Part shown: in pieces, positions 8,694 through 17,476 of the stretch | Position numbering within the stretch: the first letter of the stretch is position 1 | How the letters are laid out: each line of letters begins with the position of its first letter | NCBI GenBank assembly: GCA_017934475.1 | Contig: JAGBJN010000010.1 | Location: 137,411-201,410, forward strand | Direction of reading: 5' to 3' | Length of the DNA: 64,000 bases | Source of the DNA: Clostridia bacterium | Lineage (GTDB): Bacteria; Bacillota; Clostridia; TANB77; CAG-508 | Translations under genes and position numbers: made by a program | The notes under the pieces: model-generated | Databases searched by the model: none | What the model was told of the DNA's origin: nothing | The model's input: only the letters and a program-made list of their open reading frames with translations

Positions 8694-9134
8694 ATGTTAA
8701 AAGAAAAATTACTAGAAGACATGAAAAATGCTATGAAAGACAAAAATGTTGTTAGAAAAAACGTAATACAAATGGTAAGAGCAGGAATTTTACAAATAGA
8801 AAAAGACAAACATATAGAATTAGATGATGATCAAATTTTAGATGTAATAGCAAAAGAATCAAAGAAGAGAAAAGATTCACTTGCAGATTATGAGAAAAGC
8901 GGAAGAGAAGATTTAATAGCACAAATAAATGAAGAAATAGAAATATTATCAGAATATTTACCAAAGCCACTATCAAATGAAGAAATAGAAAAAATAGTTG
9001 AAGAGGTTATAGCAAAAGTTGGAGCAACTTCAATGAAAGATATGGGAATAGTTATGAAAGAAGCAAAGGCTAAAATTGGGCCAGCAGCAGATGGAAAAAC
9101 AATAAATGAAATAGTTAAAGCTAAATTAAGCTAA
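8694..9134 (+). CDS. yqeY: GatB/YqeY-domain protein
   Basis: 146 residues with the YqeY fold, related to the tRNA-binding tail domain of GatB: an N-terminal helical part (KLLEDMKNAMKDKN...RKNVIQMVRA), then a second helical bundle ending in GPAADGKTINEIVKAKL. Its exact role is not settled; it is thought to act near tRNA or translation. The start is ATG 8694, with AGGAGG 7 nt upstream, not the earlier TTG. It is downstream of rpsU and shares its promoter. Confidence 0.92.
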   Translation: MLKEKLLEDMKNAMKDKNVVRKNVIQMVRAGILQIEKDKHIELDDDQILDVIAKESKKRKDSLADYEKSGREDLIAQINEEIEILSEYLPKPLSNEEIEKIVEEVIAKVGATSMKDMGIVMKEAKAKIGPAADGKTINEIVKAKLS

Positions 9135-9140
9135 AATAAA

Positions 9141-9170
9141 AAAATATACAAGAAAAATCTTGTATATTTT
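9141..9170 (+). terminator. terminator of yqeY
   Basis: Perfect 13-bp stem (9141-9153 with 9158-9170), AAAA loop, followed by further T residues. Confidence 0.85.
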
Positions 9171-9189
9171 TTCCATTTTGTACTATAAT
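9160..9189 (+). promoter_or_regulatory. promoter of yfmF-yfmH
   Basis: TTGTAT, 18-nt spacer, TATAAT. The -35 element lies inside the descending arm of the yqeY terminator. Confidence 0.6.
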
Positions 9190-9234
9190 AAAACAAGTGT
9201 GAAAATATATAATTTATAGGAAAGGAGAATAAAA

Positions 9235-10497
9235 ATGAAAGATGAAAAAATAGAAATAAAACAAGGTATTAAGTTTCATAAAATAAAAACAAATAAATTT
9301 AAAACAAATTTATTTGCTATATTTTTAAATACAGCACTTAGTAGAGAAAATGTTACTAAGGATGCCTTAATTACTGCATTACTTAGAAGAGGAACAATGG
9401 AACTTAAATCACAGGATTTGATTAGTAAAGAACTTGAAAATATGTATGGGGCAGGTTTTGATTGTGGGATAGAAAAATCTGGAGATTATCACACGTTTAA
9501 ATTTTACTTAGAAGTAATAAATGATGATTTTTTACCTGAAAAAGAGAATTTAAGTGAAAAAGCTTTAAAACTATTAATATCTATTGTATTTAATCCTTTT
9601 ATAGAAAATGGCTCATTTAAAGAAGAATATGTAAAACAAGAAAAATCTAATTTAAAACAAATAATAGAAGGAAAAATAGATAATAAAGGTAACTATGCAT
9701 TAGAAAGATGTATAGAAGAAATGTATAAAGAAAAACCATACGGATTGTTTAAGTACGGATATATAGAAGATGTTGAGAAAATAACAGCAAAAGATTTATA
9801 TGAATATTATTTGAAATTAATACAAGAGTGTAAAATAGATATATTTGCATCAGGCGATATAAATGATAATTACGAGGAAATAGTAAGAAAAGATGAGAAT
9901 ATAAATAAACTTAAAGAACGTAATATTGAAATAAAAAAAGAAGATAAAAAAGAAATAATTAATCAAGCAAAAGAAATAATAGATAATATGGATGTAACAC
10001 AAGGCAAACTAGTAATGGGATTAGATTTGATGTTAGATAAAGAAGATATAGGATATGCTGCAATGGTATATAATACAATACTTGGAGTAGGTGCAAACTC
10101 AAAAATGTTTAGAAATGTAAGGGAAAAAGAGAGCTTAGCATATACTTGTGGAACAAATTATATAAAAAGAAAAAATCTTTTATTAGTTAGAGCAGGAATT
10201 GAAATAGAGAATTATGAAAAAGCAGTAAAACTTATAAAAAAAGAAATAGCAGATATGAAAGATGGAAACTTTACAGATGAAGACATAAAAAATGCTAAAA
10301 ATTTAATTTATTCAACAATATATAATATAGAGGAAGAACAGGATACAGAGATTAGCTATTATTTTGGACAAGAAATATCTGATTTAAATACCTCAGTAGA
10401 AGAATACAAAGAAAAAATAGAAAAAATAACAAGAGAAGATATCATAGAAGTTGCAAACAATATGCAATACAATACTATTTATTTCTTAAGAAATTAG
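9235..10497 (+). CDS. yfmF: M16-family protein YfmF-like, catalytically inactive subunit
   Basis: 420 residues with the M16 zinc-peptidase fold (two alpha/beta halves) but no HxxEH zinc motif; the corresponding N-terminal region reads TALLRRGTMELKSQDLISKE. In this family an inactive partner pairs with the active subunit encoded just downstream, here 18 nt away. In Bacillus relatives these genes are associated with modification of elongation factor P. The specific reaction in this organism is inference. AGGAG precedes the ATG. Confidence 0.85.
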   Translation: MKDEKIEIKQGIKFHKIKTNKFKTNLFAIFLNTALSRENVTKDALITALLRRGTMELKSQDLISKELENMYGAGFDCGIEKSGDYHTFKFYLEVINDDFLPEKENLSEKALKLLISIVFNPFIENGSFKEEYVKQEKSNLKQIIEGKIDNKGNYALERCIEEMYKEKPYGLFKYGYIEDVEKITAKDLYEYYLKLIQECKIDIFASGDINDNYEEIVRKDENINKLKERNIEIKKEDKKEIINQAKEIIDNMDVTQGKLVMGLDLMLDKEDIGYAAMVYNTILGVGANSKMFRNVREKESLAYTCGTNYIKRKNLLLVRAGIEIENYEKAVKLIKKEIADMKDGNFTDEDIKNAKNLIYSTIYNIEEEQDTEISYYFGQEISDLNTSVEEYKEKIEKITREDIIEVANNMQYNTIYFLRN

Positions 10498-10515
10498 TCA
10501 TGAAAGGAGAAAAAA

Positions 10516-11784
10516 ATGCAAATAATAGAAAGTTCAAAAATTAAAGAAAAAGTATATATAGAGAAACTTGAAAATGGATTAACTGTTATGATTGTACCTA
10601 AAGAAAATACAAATAAAAAATATATTATTTGGGGTACACACTTTGGTTCAAATGATAATCACTTCATAGTTCCGGGAACGAATGAAGAAGTAACAGTACC
10701 AGATGGAGTAGCACATTACTTGGAACATAAAATGTTTGAACAAGAAAATGGAAAAAATAGTTTAGATGTATTAATGGCTCTTGGAGTTGATGCAAATGCG
10801 TATACAACAAATAATCATACAGCATATTTATTTGAAACAGTTGAACATTTTTATGAAGGATTAGATGAACTTATGGACTATGTTCAACATCCATATTTTA
10901 CAGATGAAAATGTAGAAAAAGAAAGAGGAATAATTGGACAGGAAATAGGAATGTATGATGATGATCCAGGATGGCAATTATATATGAATGCATTAGATTG
11001 TATGTATAAGAAAAATGCAATAAAAATAGATATAGCTGGAACAGTAGAATCAATTGCAAAAATAGATAAGGAAGTTTTATATAAATGTTATAACACATTT
11101 TATAATCCATCAAATATGGTTTTAGTTGTGTGTGGAAATTTTAAACCAGAAGAAATGATAGATGAAATAAAGAAAAGACTAGTAGAAAAGCCAAAACAAG
11201 GTGAAATAAAAGTAATACATCAAATAGATGATGATGAAATAAATATGCCATATAAAGAAACAAAAATGGAAGTTAGTAAACCTTTATTTTTAATAGGATT
11301 TAAAGATAAAATAGATTCTGAAGAAAAAGTTAAAAGACATATTGCTATAGAAATAATTATGAATATGTTGATAGGAAAGAGTTCAGATGTTTACCAAAAT
11401 CTATATAAAGAAGGAATTATACTTGCAGAGCCTGACTTAGATTATGAATTTGAGAAAGATTATGCTCATGCATTAATAATGGGGCAGACGACAAATCCTG
11501 AAAAGGTTAAAGAGGAGATATTAAAAGAAATACAAAAACAAAAAGAAAATTTTGATACAGAACATTTTGAAAGAATGAAGAAAAAAATATATGGTGAATA
11601 TGTAACAGAATATAATAACGTTTCAGACATAGCAAGAATGTTTTTGTCAGATTATTTTAAAGGAATAAATTCATTTGACTATATAGAACAATATTCGGCA
11701 GTAACAGAAGAATATACTAAAGAAATACTAAAAGAATTATTTGAAGAAAAAAGATGCGTTATGTCAGTTGTTGGAACAAAATAG
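10516..11784 (+). CDS. yfmH: M16-family zinc peptidase YfmH-like, active subunit
   Basis: 422 residues. The inverted zinc motif HYLEH (in VAHYLEHKMFEQ, about residues 73-77) plus a downstream Glu region (ENVEKERGIIGQEI) marks an active M16 peptidase. The C-terminal half has the R/Y-type substrate-clamp domain. It probably forms a clam-shell heterodimer with the inactive neighbour YfmF, taking in peptides or short unfolded proteins. AAAGGAG is 6 nt before the start. It ends before a hairpin terminator at 11831-11856. Confidence 0.9.
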   Translation: MQIIESSKIKEKVYIEKLENGLTVMIVPKENTNKKYIIWGTHFGSNDNHFIVPGTNEEVTVPDGVAHYLEHKMFEQENGKNSLDVLMALGVDANAYTTNNHTAYLFETVEHFYEGLDELMDYVQHPYFTDENVEKERGIIGQEIGMYDDDPGWQLYMNALDCMYKKNAIKIDIAGTVESIAKIDKEVLYKCYNTFYNPSNMVLVVCGNFKPEEMIDEIKKRLVEKPKQGEIKVIHQIDDDEINMPYKETKMEVSKPLFLIGFKDKIDSEEKVKRHIAIEIIMNMLIGKSSDVYQNLYKEGIILAEPDLDYEFEKDYAHALIMGQTTNPEKVKEEILKEIQKQKENFDTEHFERMKKKIYGEYVTEYNNVSDIARMFLSDYFKGINSFDYIEQYSAVTEEYTKEILKELFEEKRCVMSVVGTK

Positions 11785-11791
11785 AATAATA

Positions 11792-11798
11792 TGTCGAA
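11792..11798 (+). promoter_or_regulatory. Spo0A-box match upstream of the Spo0E-like gene
   Basis: Exact TGTCGAA in the 150-nt gap between yfmH and the Spo0E-like gene, though before the yfmH terminator, so its role is uncertain. Confidence 0.25.
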
Positions 11799-11830
11799 AA
11801 ACATAAAAAAATGTAAAAATAAAAACAAGA

Positions 11831-11856
11831 AAATGCCTAGAAATAGGCGTTTTTTT
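11831..11856 (+). terminator. terminator of yfmF-yfmH
   Basis: 9-bp stem with one G-T pair (11831-11839 with 11844-11852), GAAA tetraloop, then a run of T. Confidence 0.8.
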
Positions 11857-11934
11857 GTTGACTTGAATGTAAAATTATGGTAGTTTATTAATAGCACGAA
11901 GGAAAAATGTAATAAAAAAAGGAGTGTGGTCATA

Positions 11935-12114
11935 TTGTTGAATGATGAAATATGTAAATTAAGGGAAAAATTAAACGAAAGCATAATCACAGGTCAAGAC
12001 TACATGTTGATTTACAATCTTAGTATAGAACTAGATGAACTAATAGCAAAATATTACAGAGATCGAAATGAAATAAAAAGTGCTGAAGATAAAAGATGTG
12101 TAATTGTAAATTAA
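11935..12114 (+). CDS. Spo0E-like aspartyl-phosphate phosphatase
   Basis: About 59 residues, two predicted helices, with the Spo0E-family signature: ICKLREKLNESI in the first helix and LSIELDELIAKYY in the second. Spo0E proteins remove phosphate from Spo0A~P and so delay sporulation. The start is uncertain: GTG 11926 is only 1 nt from the GGAG, so TTG 11935 (10 nt away) is preferred, with TTG 11938 also possible. It has its own terminator. With spo0A in the same window, a role as a sporulation brake is plausible. Confidence 0.8.
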   Translation: MLNDEICKLREKLNESIITGQDYMLIYNLSIELDELIAKYYRDRNEIKSAEDKRCVIVN

Positions 12115-12120
12115 ATATAA

Positions 12121-12149
12121 AAAATATACAAGTTTTGCTTGTATATTTT
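12121..12149. terminator. bidirectional terminator between the Spo0E-like and J-protein genes
   Basis: Perfect 12-bp stem (12121-12132 with 12138-12149) with A and T runs on both sides, between convergent genes. Confidence 0.85.
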
Positions 12150-12151
12150 TT

Positions 12152-12772
12152 TTAAAATAATTTTATTATTGATTCTAAAACATTATTATTTGCAAACAAA
12201 TTGTGGATATATTCTTTAACAAAAGGCAAATTGAAGAAAATTATTAAAAATGCTAATGCAACACCTAAAGCAATTAGAAATTTTAAATGATCTTTCCAAG
12301 TTTTTTTCTGTCTTATTCTAAAACCTCTTGCTTTTAAATCCTGAACATAAGCATCATAATATGCTTTGTTTACAGCATTGTTGATCTTTTGCTCAAAATC
12401 ATAAGAAGTATTATTTTGAAATCCGGAAGAATTTTGGACATTGGACCTATTAAAACTTCCATTTTGTATTTGAGTATTAAGTTCATGAATTATATTTCTT
12501 AATCTTTGATTTTCATTTTGTAATTCATAAAAATCTTCCATACTGAAGTCATTTTCTGCAAGTTCTATATCATATTGTTTTCTTTTATCAGGATTTGATA
12601 AAGTTTCGTATGCTTCATTAATATGTTTCATTATTTCTTCATTTTCTTTTTTGTTATTGTTATCTTGTAAATCTGGATGATATTTTTTTGCTAAAAGTTT
12701 ATAAGTTTTTTCAATAACATAATCAGATGCTTTTCTATCAATTTCAAGCCATTCATAAAAATTCTTTTCCAT
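12152..12772 (-). CDS. membrane-anchored J-domain protein
   Basis: 206 residues. N-terminal J domain (about 1-68) with the HPD tripeptide (KKYHPDLQ) needed to stimulate the ATPase of DnaK, then a coiled, Asn/Gln-rich linker. The C-terminal transmembrane helix (about 167-187) is followed by a short tail. It lacks the Gly/Phe and zinc-finger parts of true DnaJ, so it is a specialised co-chaperone that places DnaK at the membrane; its client is unknown. The start is ATG 12772, with GGAG 8 nt upstream, rather than GTG 12781. Confidence 0.85.
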   Translation of the reverse strand: MEKNFYEWLEIDRKASDYVIEKTYKLLAKKYHPDLQDNNNKKENEEIMKHINEAYETLSNPDKRKQYDIELAENDFSMEDFYELQNENQRLRNIIHELNTQIQNGSFNRSNVQNSSGFQNNTSYDFEQKINNAVNKAYYDAYVQDLKARGFRIRQKKTWKDHLKFLIALGVALAFLIIFFNLPFVKEYIHNLFANNNVLESIIKLF

Positions 12773-12931
12773 ATTTTTCACTCCATATTATAAATATAAC
12801 ATACTACAGAAATTTTGAAAATATTTTTAAAATAAATAGTTAAAAATAAATATTTTAGGGACTATTGTATATTTATGAATTTTATATTATTATGTTTGTA
12901 TTATTATGCAAAAAACATTATAGGTGAGTAT

Positions 12932-14441
12932 ATGGAAAAAATAAAAGAATTTATAAAAAAACACGATACTATTGTAATGCTAATAGTACTAGGAATGATA
13001 TCACTGACATTTGCATTTGTACTAAAACTAGATGCGGGAGATACATTATGGAACTTTTCTAATGTTTATAAAATGTCAAATGGATATCAAATATATAATG
13101 ACTTAAATGTAATAATTACACCACTATATTTTTATATTGGAAAAATAATTTTTCAAATATTTCCTAGAAACTATTTGACTTACAATATATATCAAAACTT
13201 AATTATATATGTTTTATTATTTGGAACATGCTATTCTTTAATGAAAAAAATAAAAATAAGAAAATTAGATGCTATGCTTTTTACAACAATAATAAGCTTA
13301 ATAACAATTGCAGTTATGCCAGAAGGAAGCTACAACATGCTAGCTATATTATTTGCAATCATTGGAGTTTATAACATAATAGCAAATATAGATTCAAATA
13401 AAAACAGACATATAGTTAATATAATACAAGGAATAATATGTTTTTTAGTATTTGCTACGAAACAAAACACAGGTGCTTTGTTTGTAATTGGAATGTCATT
13501 AGCACAAATTATTACAACAAAAGGTAAGAAAAATGCAATAATAAATTTAGTTGAACAAGGAATAACAGCAATATTTTTAACAACAGGATTACTATTCTAC
13601 ATGTATCAAAACAACTATTTAGATGGATTTATAAATTTCTGCTTTTCACGGAATAGGAGAATTTTCAAATCAAAATTTAAAATTTGAAATAGATAGTTTA
13701 ATGTATGTGATAATATCTGTACTATTTGCGACAATAAGTTTTATAATAACATTTTTAAAAATGCCGTTAAAAGAAGATGAAAAAAAGATAATTAGAATAT
13801 TATCTGTGATTTCATTATTTATGACTCTTATAGCTTACCCGATAGTTAATAGGGCACATGCACTAATTGGAAATATGGTATTTATGATTTTAATTAGCTA
13901 TTTATTAGAAATTTTGATATTTAGAGAATTTATATCTGGAAGAAAAGTAGAGAAAATTAAAAAGATAACTTTACTTACAATACTTACAATAACAACAATT
14001 ATTTGTATGATAAATAATATTGCATTCATTATTAGAATTAATAGTGATACTTATTATTTTGATAAAGAAAGTCCTTACTATGGAAGTGTAGCAGAAAAAG
14101 AAGTAGTACAGGAAATAGACAATATTTGTGAATACATAAGAAAAGAAAATCAAAAAGGAAATGATGTAAAAATAATATCTTGTTATTCAAATCTATATAT
14201 GAATGTATTAAATAAAAATAATGGAATGATGGATTTACCATTCTATGGTAATTTAGGAAAAAATGGAGTAGAAGGATTAAAATCAGAACTTAATAATTTA
14301 GAACATACGAAGATATTATTAGTTGAAAAAGAAGATTATAGACATATGCAAGAATCTGAAGAAATAAAAGAATTTATAGTAGAAAATTTCGAAAGGGACG
14401 GAGAAATAGAGAAATTTTCAGTATTTAATAGTAAAAAATAA
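12932..14441 (+). pseudogene. GT-C-like polytopic membrane protein, frameshifted
   Basis: As one unit this would be about 500 residues with about ten membrane helices and a soluble C-terminal tail. The first loop after helix 1 contains KLDAGDTLWNFSNVYKM, where GT-C glycosyltransferases carry their catalytic acidic residue, so a relation to that class is likely; the substrate is unknown. The frame breaks in the run of four T at 13643-13646. The first part then ends at 13687, and the rest continues in another frame through HGIGEFSNQNLKFEIDSLM. Removing one T restores a single frame. A start at ATG 12932 after AGGTGAG is preferred over ATG 12875. It may be a real inactivation or a homopolymer error. 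Confidence 0.75.
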
Positions 14442-14442
14442 G

Positions 14443-14471
14443 TTGAAAAAAAAAGAATATTAATGTATAAT
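14443..14471 (+). promoter_or_regulatory. promoter 1 of the secretion locus
   Basis: TTGAAA, 17-nt spacer, TATAAT, 28 nt before the first pilin-like gene. Confidence 0.7.
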
Positions 14472-14499
14472 AGAAATATAGAGGAAAAGAGGAAATAAT

Positions 14500-14871
14500 A
14501 TGAAGATAGGAAAAATAATAGTAACAGTATTATTAGTAGTAATAATATTAACATCAGCAGTATCAGTTGTGTTTGCAGACATAGATCCAAATGCTTATAA
14601 GCCATCACCGGTAGGAACGGAAAATAAACTTATGGATATTGTAAAACCAATAGTAGGGGCAATAAATATGATAGCTACAATTATATTTGTTGTAGCTATA
14701 ATTATACTAGGAATAAAATACATGACAGCATCAGTTGAAGAAAGGGCAAATTATAAGAAAACTATGTTACCTATTCTAATAGGAGGATTGTTAATATTTG
14801 GTACAACTACAATTTTAAATTTAATTTTAAATGCTATGCCACAAGAGATAGCTATACGTACATACTGTTAA
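14500..14871 (+). CDS. VirB2/TrbC-like pilin 1
   Basis: 123 residues: a signal peptide ending about VVFA-DIDP, a short external part, two membrane helices (about 52-75 and 88-110) joined by a charged turn, KYMTASVEERANYKKTM. This is the layout of VirB2/TrbC pilin subunits. The turn is repeated in the next two genes (…GVEEKAQ…, …SAEEKAEYKK…), so the three are paralogues. The C-terminus, IRTYC, ends in a cysteine. AGGAAA-type ribosome site. It is first in the secretion locus and shares a transcript with pilin 2. Whether it is assembled into a filament is inference. Confidence 0.72.
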   Translation: MKIGKIIVTVLLVVIILTSAVSVVFADIDPNAYKPSPVGTENKLMDIVKPIVGAINMIATIIFVVAIIILGIKYMTASVEERANYKKTMLPILIGGLLIFGTTTILNLILNAMPQEIAIRTYC

Positions 14872-14900
14872 TATAATTTCTAAAAACAGAGGTGATTTTT

Positions 14901-15296
14901 ATGGTAAAGAAGATATTAGTTTTATTTTTGATAGTACTTGCTATTTCAAGTATTACAATGCAAATAAAGGTTCAGGCTACAAGTTTTGATTCGGTTATTA
15001 CAGATGCTAATAAGTTTCTAGATGATGGTAAAGGCGATAACGACAAAGATCCAGAAAATTTACTAGTTGGACAGAAAGCAGCTAAAGAGTTTTCAAGTAT
15101 GGTGTATAATACTTTATTAACTATAGGAACAATAATTGCTGTTATAGTTGGTGTTATTTTAGGTGTAAAAATAGTTACATCAGGAGTTGAAGAAAAAGCA
15201 CAAGTAAAAGAATTATTGGTTCCATACTTCGTAGGAGTAGTTATATTATTTGGAGCATTTGGAATTTGGAAACTAGTTGTTGAAATATTACAATAA
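14901..15296 (+). CDS. VirB2/TrbC-like pilin 2
   Basis: 131 residues from ATG 14901 (AGAGGTGA upstream; the GTG 14892 lies in the ribosome site). A signal peptide ends near VQA-TSFD, followed by an external segment with DDGKGDNDKDPEN, a Ca-binding-like acidic stretch. Two membrane helices follow, separated by VTSGVEEKAQVKELL, the same position as in pilins 1 and 3. It is the most divergent of the three and has the longest external part, so it may be a minor or tip subunit; this is inference. Confidence 0.7.
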   Translation: MVKKILVLFLIVLAISSITMQIKVQATSFDSVITDANKFLDDGKGDNDKDPENLLVGQKAAKEFSSMVYNTLLTIGTIIAVIVGVILGVKIVTSGVEEKAQVKELLVPYFVGVVILFGAFGIWKLVVEILQ

Positions 15297-15328
15297 AAGC
15301 CGAAATAAGAAAAAATTGTAAAAAAGTA

Positions 15329-15357
15329 TTGAAAAAAGTTGGAAAATATTCTATAAT
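15329..15357 (+). promoter_or_regulatory. promoter 2 of the secretion locus (pilin 3)
   Basis: TTGAAA, 17-nt spacer, TATAAT, 32 nt before the start of pilin 3. Confidence 0.75.
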
Positions 15358-15389
15358 TAATATAGCATATGAAAAAGGAGGATAAAATT

Positions 15390-15764
15390 ATGAGAAAACA
15401 AGTTAAAGTTATAACAACAATTTTAATGGTAATAGCTGTTTTATTTACAATTAGTAATTTTGTATTTGGAGCATCTACAATAGCACAATTATCAAACGTA
15501 GGAACAATATCTGGAGCTTCAGGAATTACAAACTTAGGTAAACAAATAGTTGGAATTTTACAAATAGTTGGAGCTATTATAGCAGTTGTTGTTTTAACTG
15601 TATTAGGTATAAAATACATGATGGGTAGTGCTGAAGAAAAAGCTGAATACAAGAAAACAATGATTCCTTATGTAATAGGTGCAATTTTAGTATTTGCTGC
15701 AACAACAATAGCAAATGTAATTGTAAATATAGCATCTGGAATGGCAAGCGCAGTTTCAGCATAA
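15390..15764 (+). CDS. VirB2/TrbC-like pilin 3, probable major subunit
   Basis: 124 residues from ATG 15390 (AAAGGAGG 7 nt upstream). A signal peptide ends about FVFG-ASTI, followed by a short Ser/Gly-rich external part and two membrane helices around MMGSAEEKAEYKKTM, then a small Ala/Ser tail. It is flanked by its own promoter (15329-15357) and its own strong terminator (15801-15826), with an excellent ribosome site. It is therefore a one-gene unit likely made in larger amounts than the machine components, as expected for a main pilin. Confidence 0.72.
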   Translation: MRKQVKVITTILMVIAVLFTISNFVFGASTIAQLSNVGTISGASGITNLGKQIVGILQIVGAIIAVVVLTVLGIKYMMGSAEEKAEYKKTMIPYVIGAILVFAATTIANVIVNIASGMASAVSA

Positions 15765-15800
15765 TGTTACATAACAATTACAAATATATTACAAATATAA

Positions 15801-15829
15801 AAAAAATGCATGAAAATGCATTTTTTTTT
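15801..15829 (+). terminator. terminator of pilin 3
   Basis: 11-bp stem (15801-15811 with 15816-15826), GAAA tetraloop, then T-run. Confidence 0.85.
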
Positions 15830-15838
15830 GGTTTTTTA

Positions 15839-15867
15839 TTACATTTTAATATGCTTTATGTTATAAT
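15839..15867 (+). promoter_or_regulatory. promoter 3 of the secretion locus (machine genes)
   Basis: TTACAT, 17-nt spacer, TATAAT with an extended -10 (TGTTATAAT), 39 nt before the PrgI-like gene. Confidence 0.75.
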
Positions 15868-15906
15868 ATAATTATCTATAATTATACCTAAGAAAAGGAG
15901 AAAAAA

Positions 15907-16254
15907 ATGGGAACATATAATATACCAAGGAATGTTAAAGGAGAAGGTAGAATTTTATTTATATTTTCAATGAAAGCACTTATGTATTCAGGAATAGGAG
16001 CAATCATAGGATTACTTTTTTATTTTATATTGGATGCATTAGGGTTAAAAATGGTGGGAATAGTTATAATTGCTGTTCTTGCTTTGATAGGATTCATAAT
16101 AGGTACATTTAAGTTTCCAGAATTTAGTGGATTAAAGTTTACCAAAGTAGTTGGTGGAGAAGAAATAGATGACGTTATAAAAAGAGCAGTAATGTTTAAG
16201 AAAAAAGGAAATAAAATATACGTTTATACTAAGGAGGAAAAAAAGAATGGATAA
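15907..16254 (+). CDS. PrgI/VirB3-like membrane protein
   Basis: 115 residues, two adjacent membrane helices (about 22-45 and 48-68) and a C-terminal cytoplasmic domain ending in a Lys-rich tail. The start MGTYNIPRNVKGEGRILF and the position right before the VirB4-type genes fit the PrgI family, the Gram-positive equivalent of VirB3, which docks the VirB4 ATPase at the membrane. Its 3' end overlaps the next start by 8 nt, so the two are translationally coupled. Confidence 0.78.
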   Translation: MGTYNIPRNVKGEGRILFIFSMKALMYSGIGAIIGLLFYFILDALGLKMVGIVIIAVLALIGFIIGTFKFPEFSGLKFTKVVGGEEIDDVIKRAVMFKKKGNKIYVYTKEEKKNG

Positions 16255-17476
16255 TATAAAGCTATTAACAACAATTCTGGCAGTTGTAGTTGGACTTATG
16301 TGTATGCTACTTGTAATATTAGCATTAATACAATTTAAAAATTTCATGGATAAGAAAAATGCGAAAAATCCTCAAGCTAAAAAAGAAAATAATAATGGTA
16401 AAATTACAGGAAAAACAAAGAAATTTAAAGACTATAGAACTGAGTCTATAATGAATTTCCTTGAATTTGACACAATAGTAGATAATATGATTTCTCAAAA
16501 AGATGGTATGAGATATGTAATGGTTATTGAGTGTCAAGGTATAAACTATGACTTGATGTCTCAAGTTGAAAAAAATGCTGTAGAAGAATCATTTGTACAA
16601 TTCTTAAATACAATTAGATATCCAATACAAATATATACACAAACTAGAACAATAAACTTGGAGGACAGCATCCAAACATATAAAGCAAAAGTAGATGAAG
16701 CAAAGCTTGAACTAGACAAAGAAGAACGTAAATATGAAGAGATGAGAAGATCAGGTAGATATCCAGATGATGTAATGAATAAGCAATACATAGAGGTTAC
16801 AAAGAGAAAGAACTTATACGAATATGGAAAAGATATAATATACAATACAGAAAGAATGAGTAAAAACAAGAATGTTTTAAATAAAAAATATTATGTTGTA
16901 GTTCCATATTACTTAGAAGAAGTTAATGATGAAAAGATGGATAAAGCTGAACAAAGAAGTTATGCTTTTTCAGAATTATATACAAGATGTCAATCTATAA
17001 TGAGAACTCTTAGCTCATGTGAAATAAATTCTAGAGTTTTATCTTCAGATGAACTTGTTGAGTTATTATATATGGCATATAACAGAGATGATGCAGAAGT
17101 TTACGGAGTTGATAAAGCTATAAAAGCAGGATATGACGAGTTATACACAACAGCACAAGATGTTGTGGAAAAACAAATGAAAGAATTAGACAAAGAAATA
17201 GAACAAAAAGCATTAAAGAAAGCACAACAAACAGTTTATGAAGTTAGAAGTGATAAACAAAGAATACTAGATGAGAGAAGAAGGACAAAAGCAAGTTTAA
17301 TAGAAGAATTAGCAAAGACAATGATAGATGAAAATAAAACTATAATAGGAGAAGATGTTGCTGAAGAAGCAAAAAGAAGAATTTCAACAAAAAGAAAAAG
17401 AGTAGTTAAAGAAGGAGGAACAAAAGAAGATGCTATTGAAAAGAAATCAATCAGAAAAGCAAAAACAACAAAATGA
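16247..17476 (+). CDS. TraC/VirB4 N-terminal-domain-like protein
   Basis: 409 residues. One membrane helix at the N-terminus (about 7-29), then a Lys-rich linker and an alpha/beta domain (FLEFDTIVDNMISQKDGMRYVMVIE…) like the N-terminal membrane-docking domain of TraC/VirB4 ATPases. A long charged helical region and a Lys/Arg-rich tail follow. It has no Walker motifs. The next gene encodes the ATPase and overlaps it by 47 nt, so a domain that is normally fused appears here as a separate, membrane-anchored polypeptide. It probably forms the VirB4 complex with that ATPase. Confidence 0.68.
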   Translation: MDNIKLLTTILAVVVGLMCMLLVILALIQFKNFMDKKNAKNPQAKKENNNGKITGKTKKFKDYRTESIMNFLEFDTIVDNMISQKDGMRYVMVIECQGINYDLMSQVEKNAVEESFVQFLNTIRYPIQIYTQTRTINLEDSIQTYKAKVDEAKLELDKEERKYEEMRRSGRYPDDVMNKQYIEVTKRKNLYEYGKDIIYNTERMSKNKNVLNKKYYVVVPYYLEEVNDEKMDKAEQRSYAFSELYTRCQSIMRTLSSCEINSRVLSSDELVELLYMAYNRDDAEVYGVDKAIKAGYDELYTTAQDVVEKQMKELDKEIEQKALKKAQQTVYEVRSDKQRILDERRRTKASLIEELAKTMIDENKTIIGEDVAEEAKRRISTKRKRVVKEGGTKEDAIEKKSIRKAKTTK

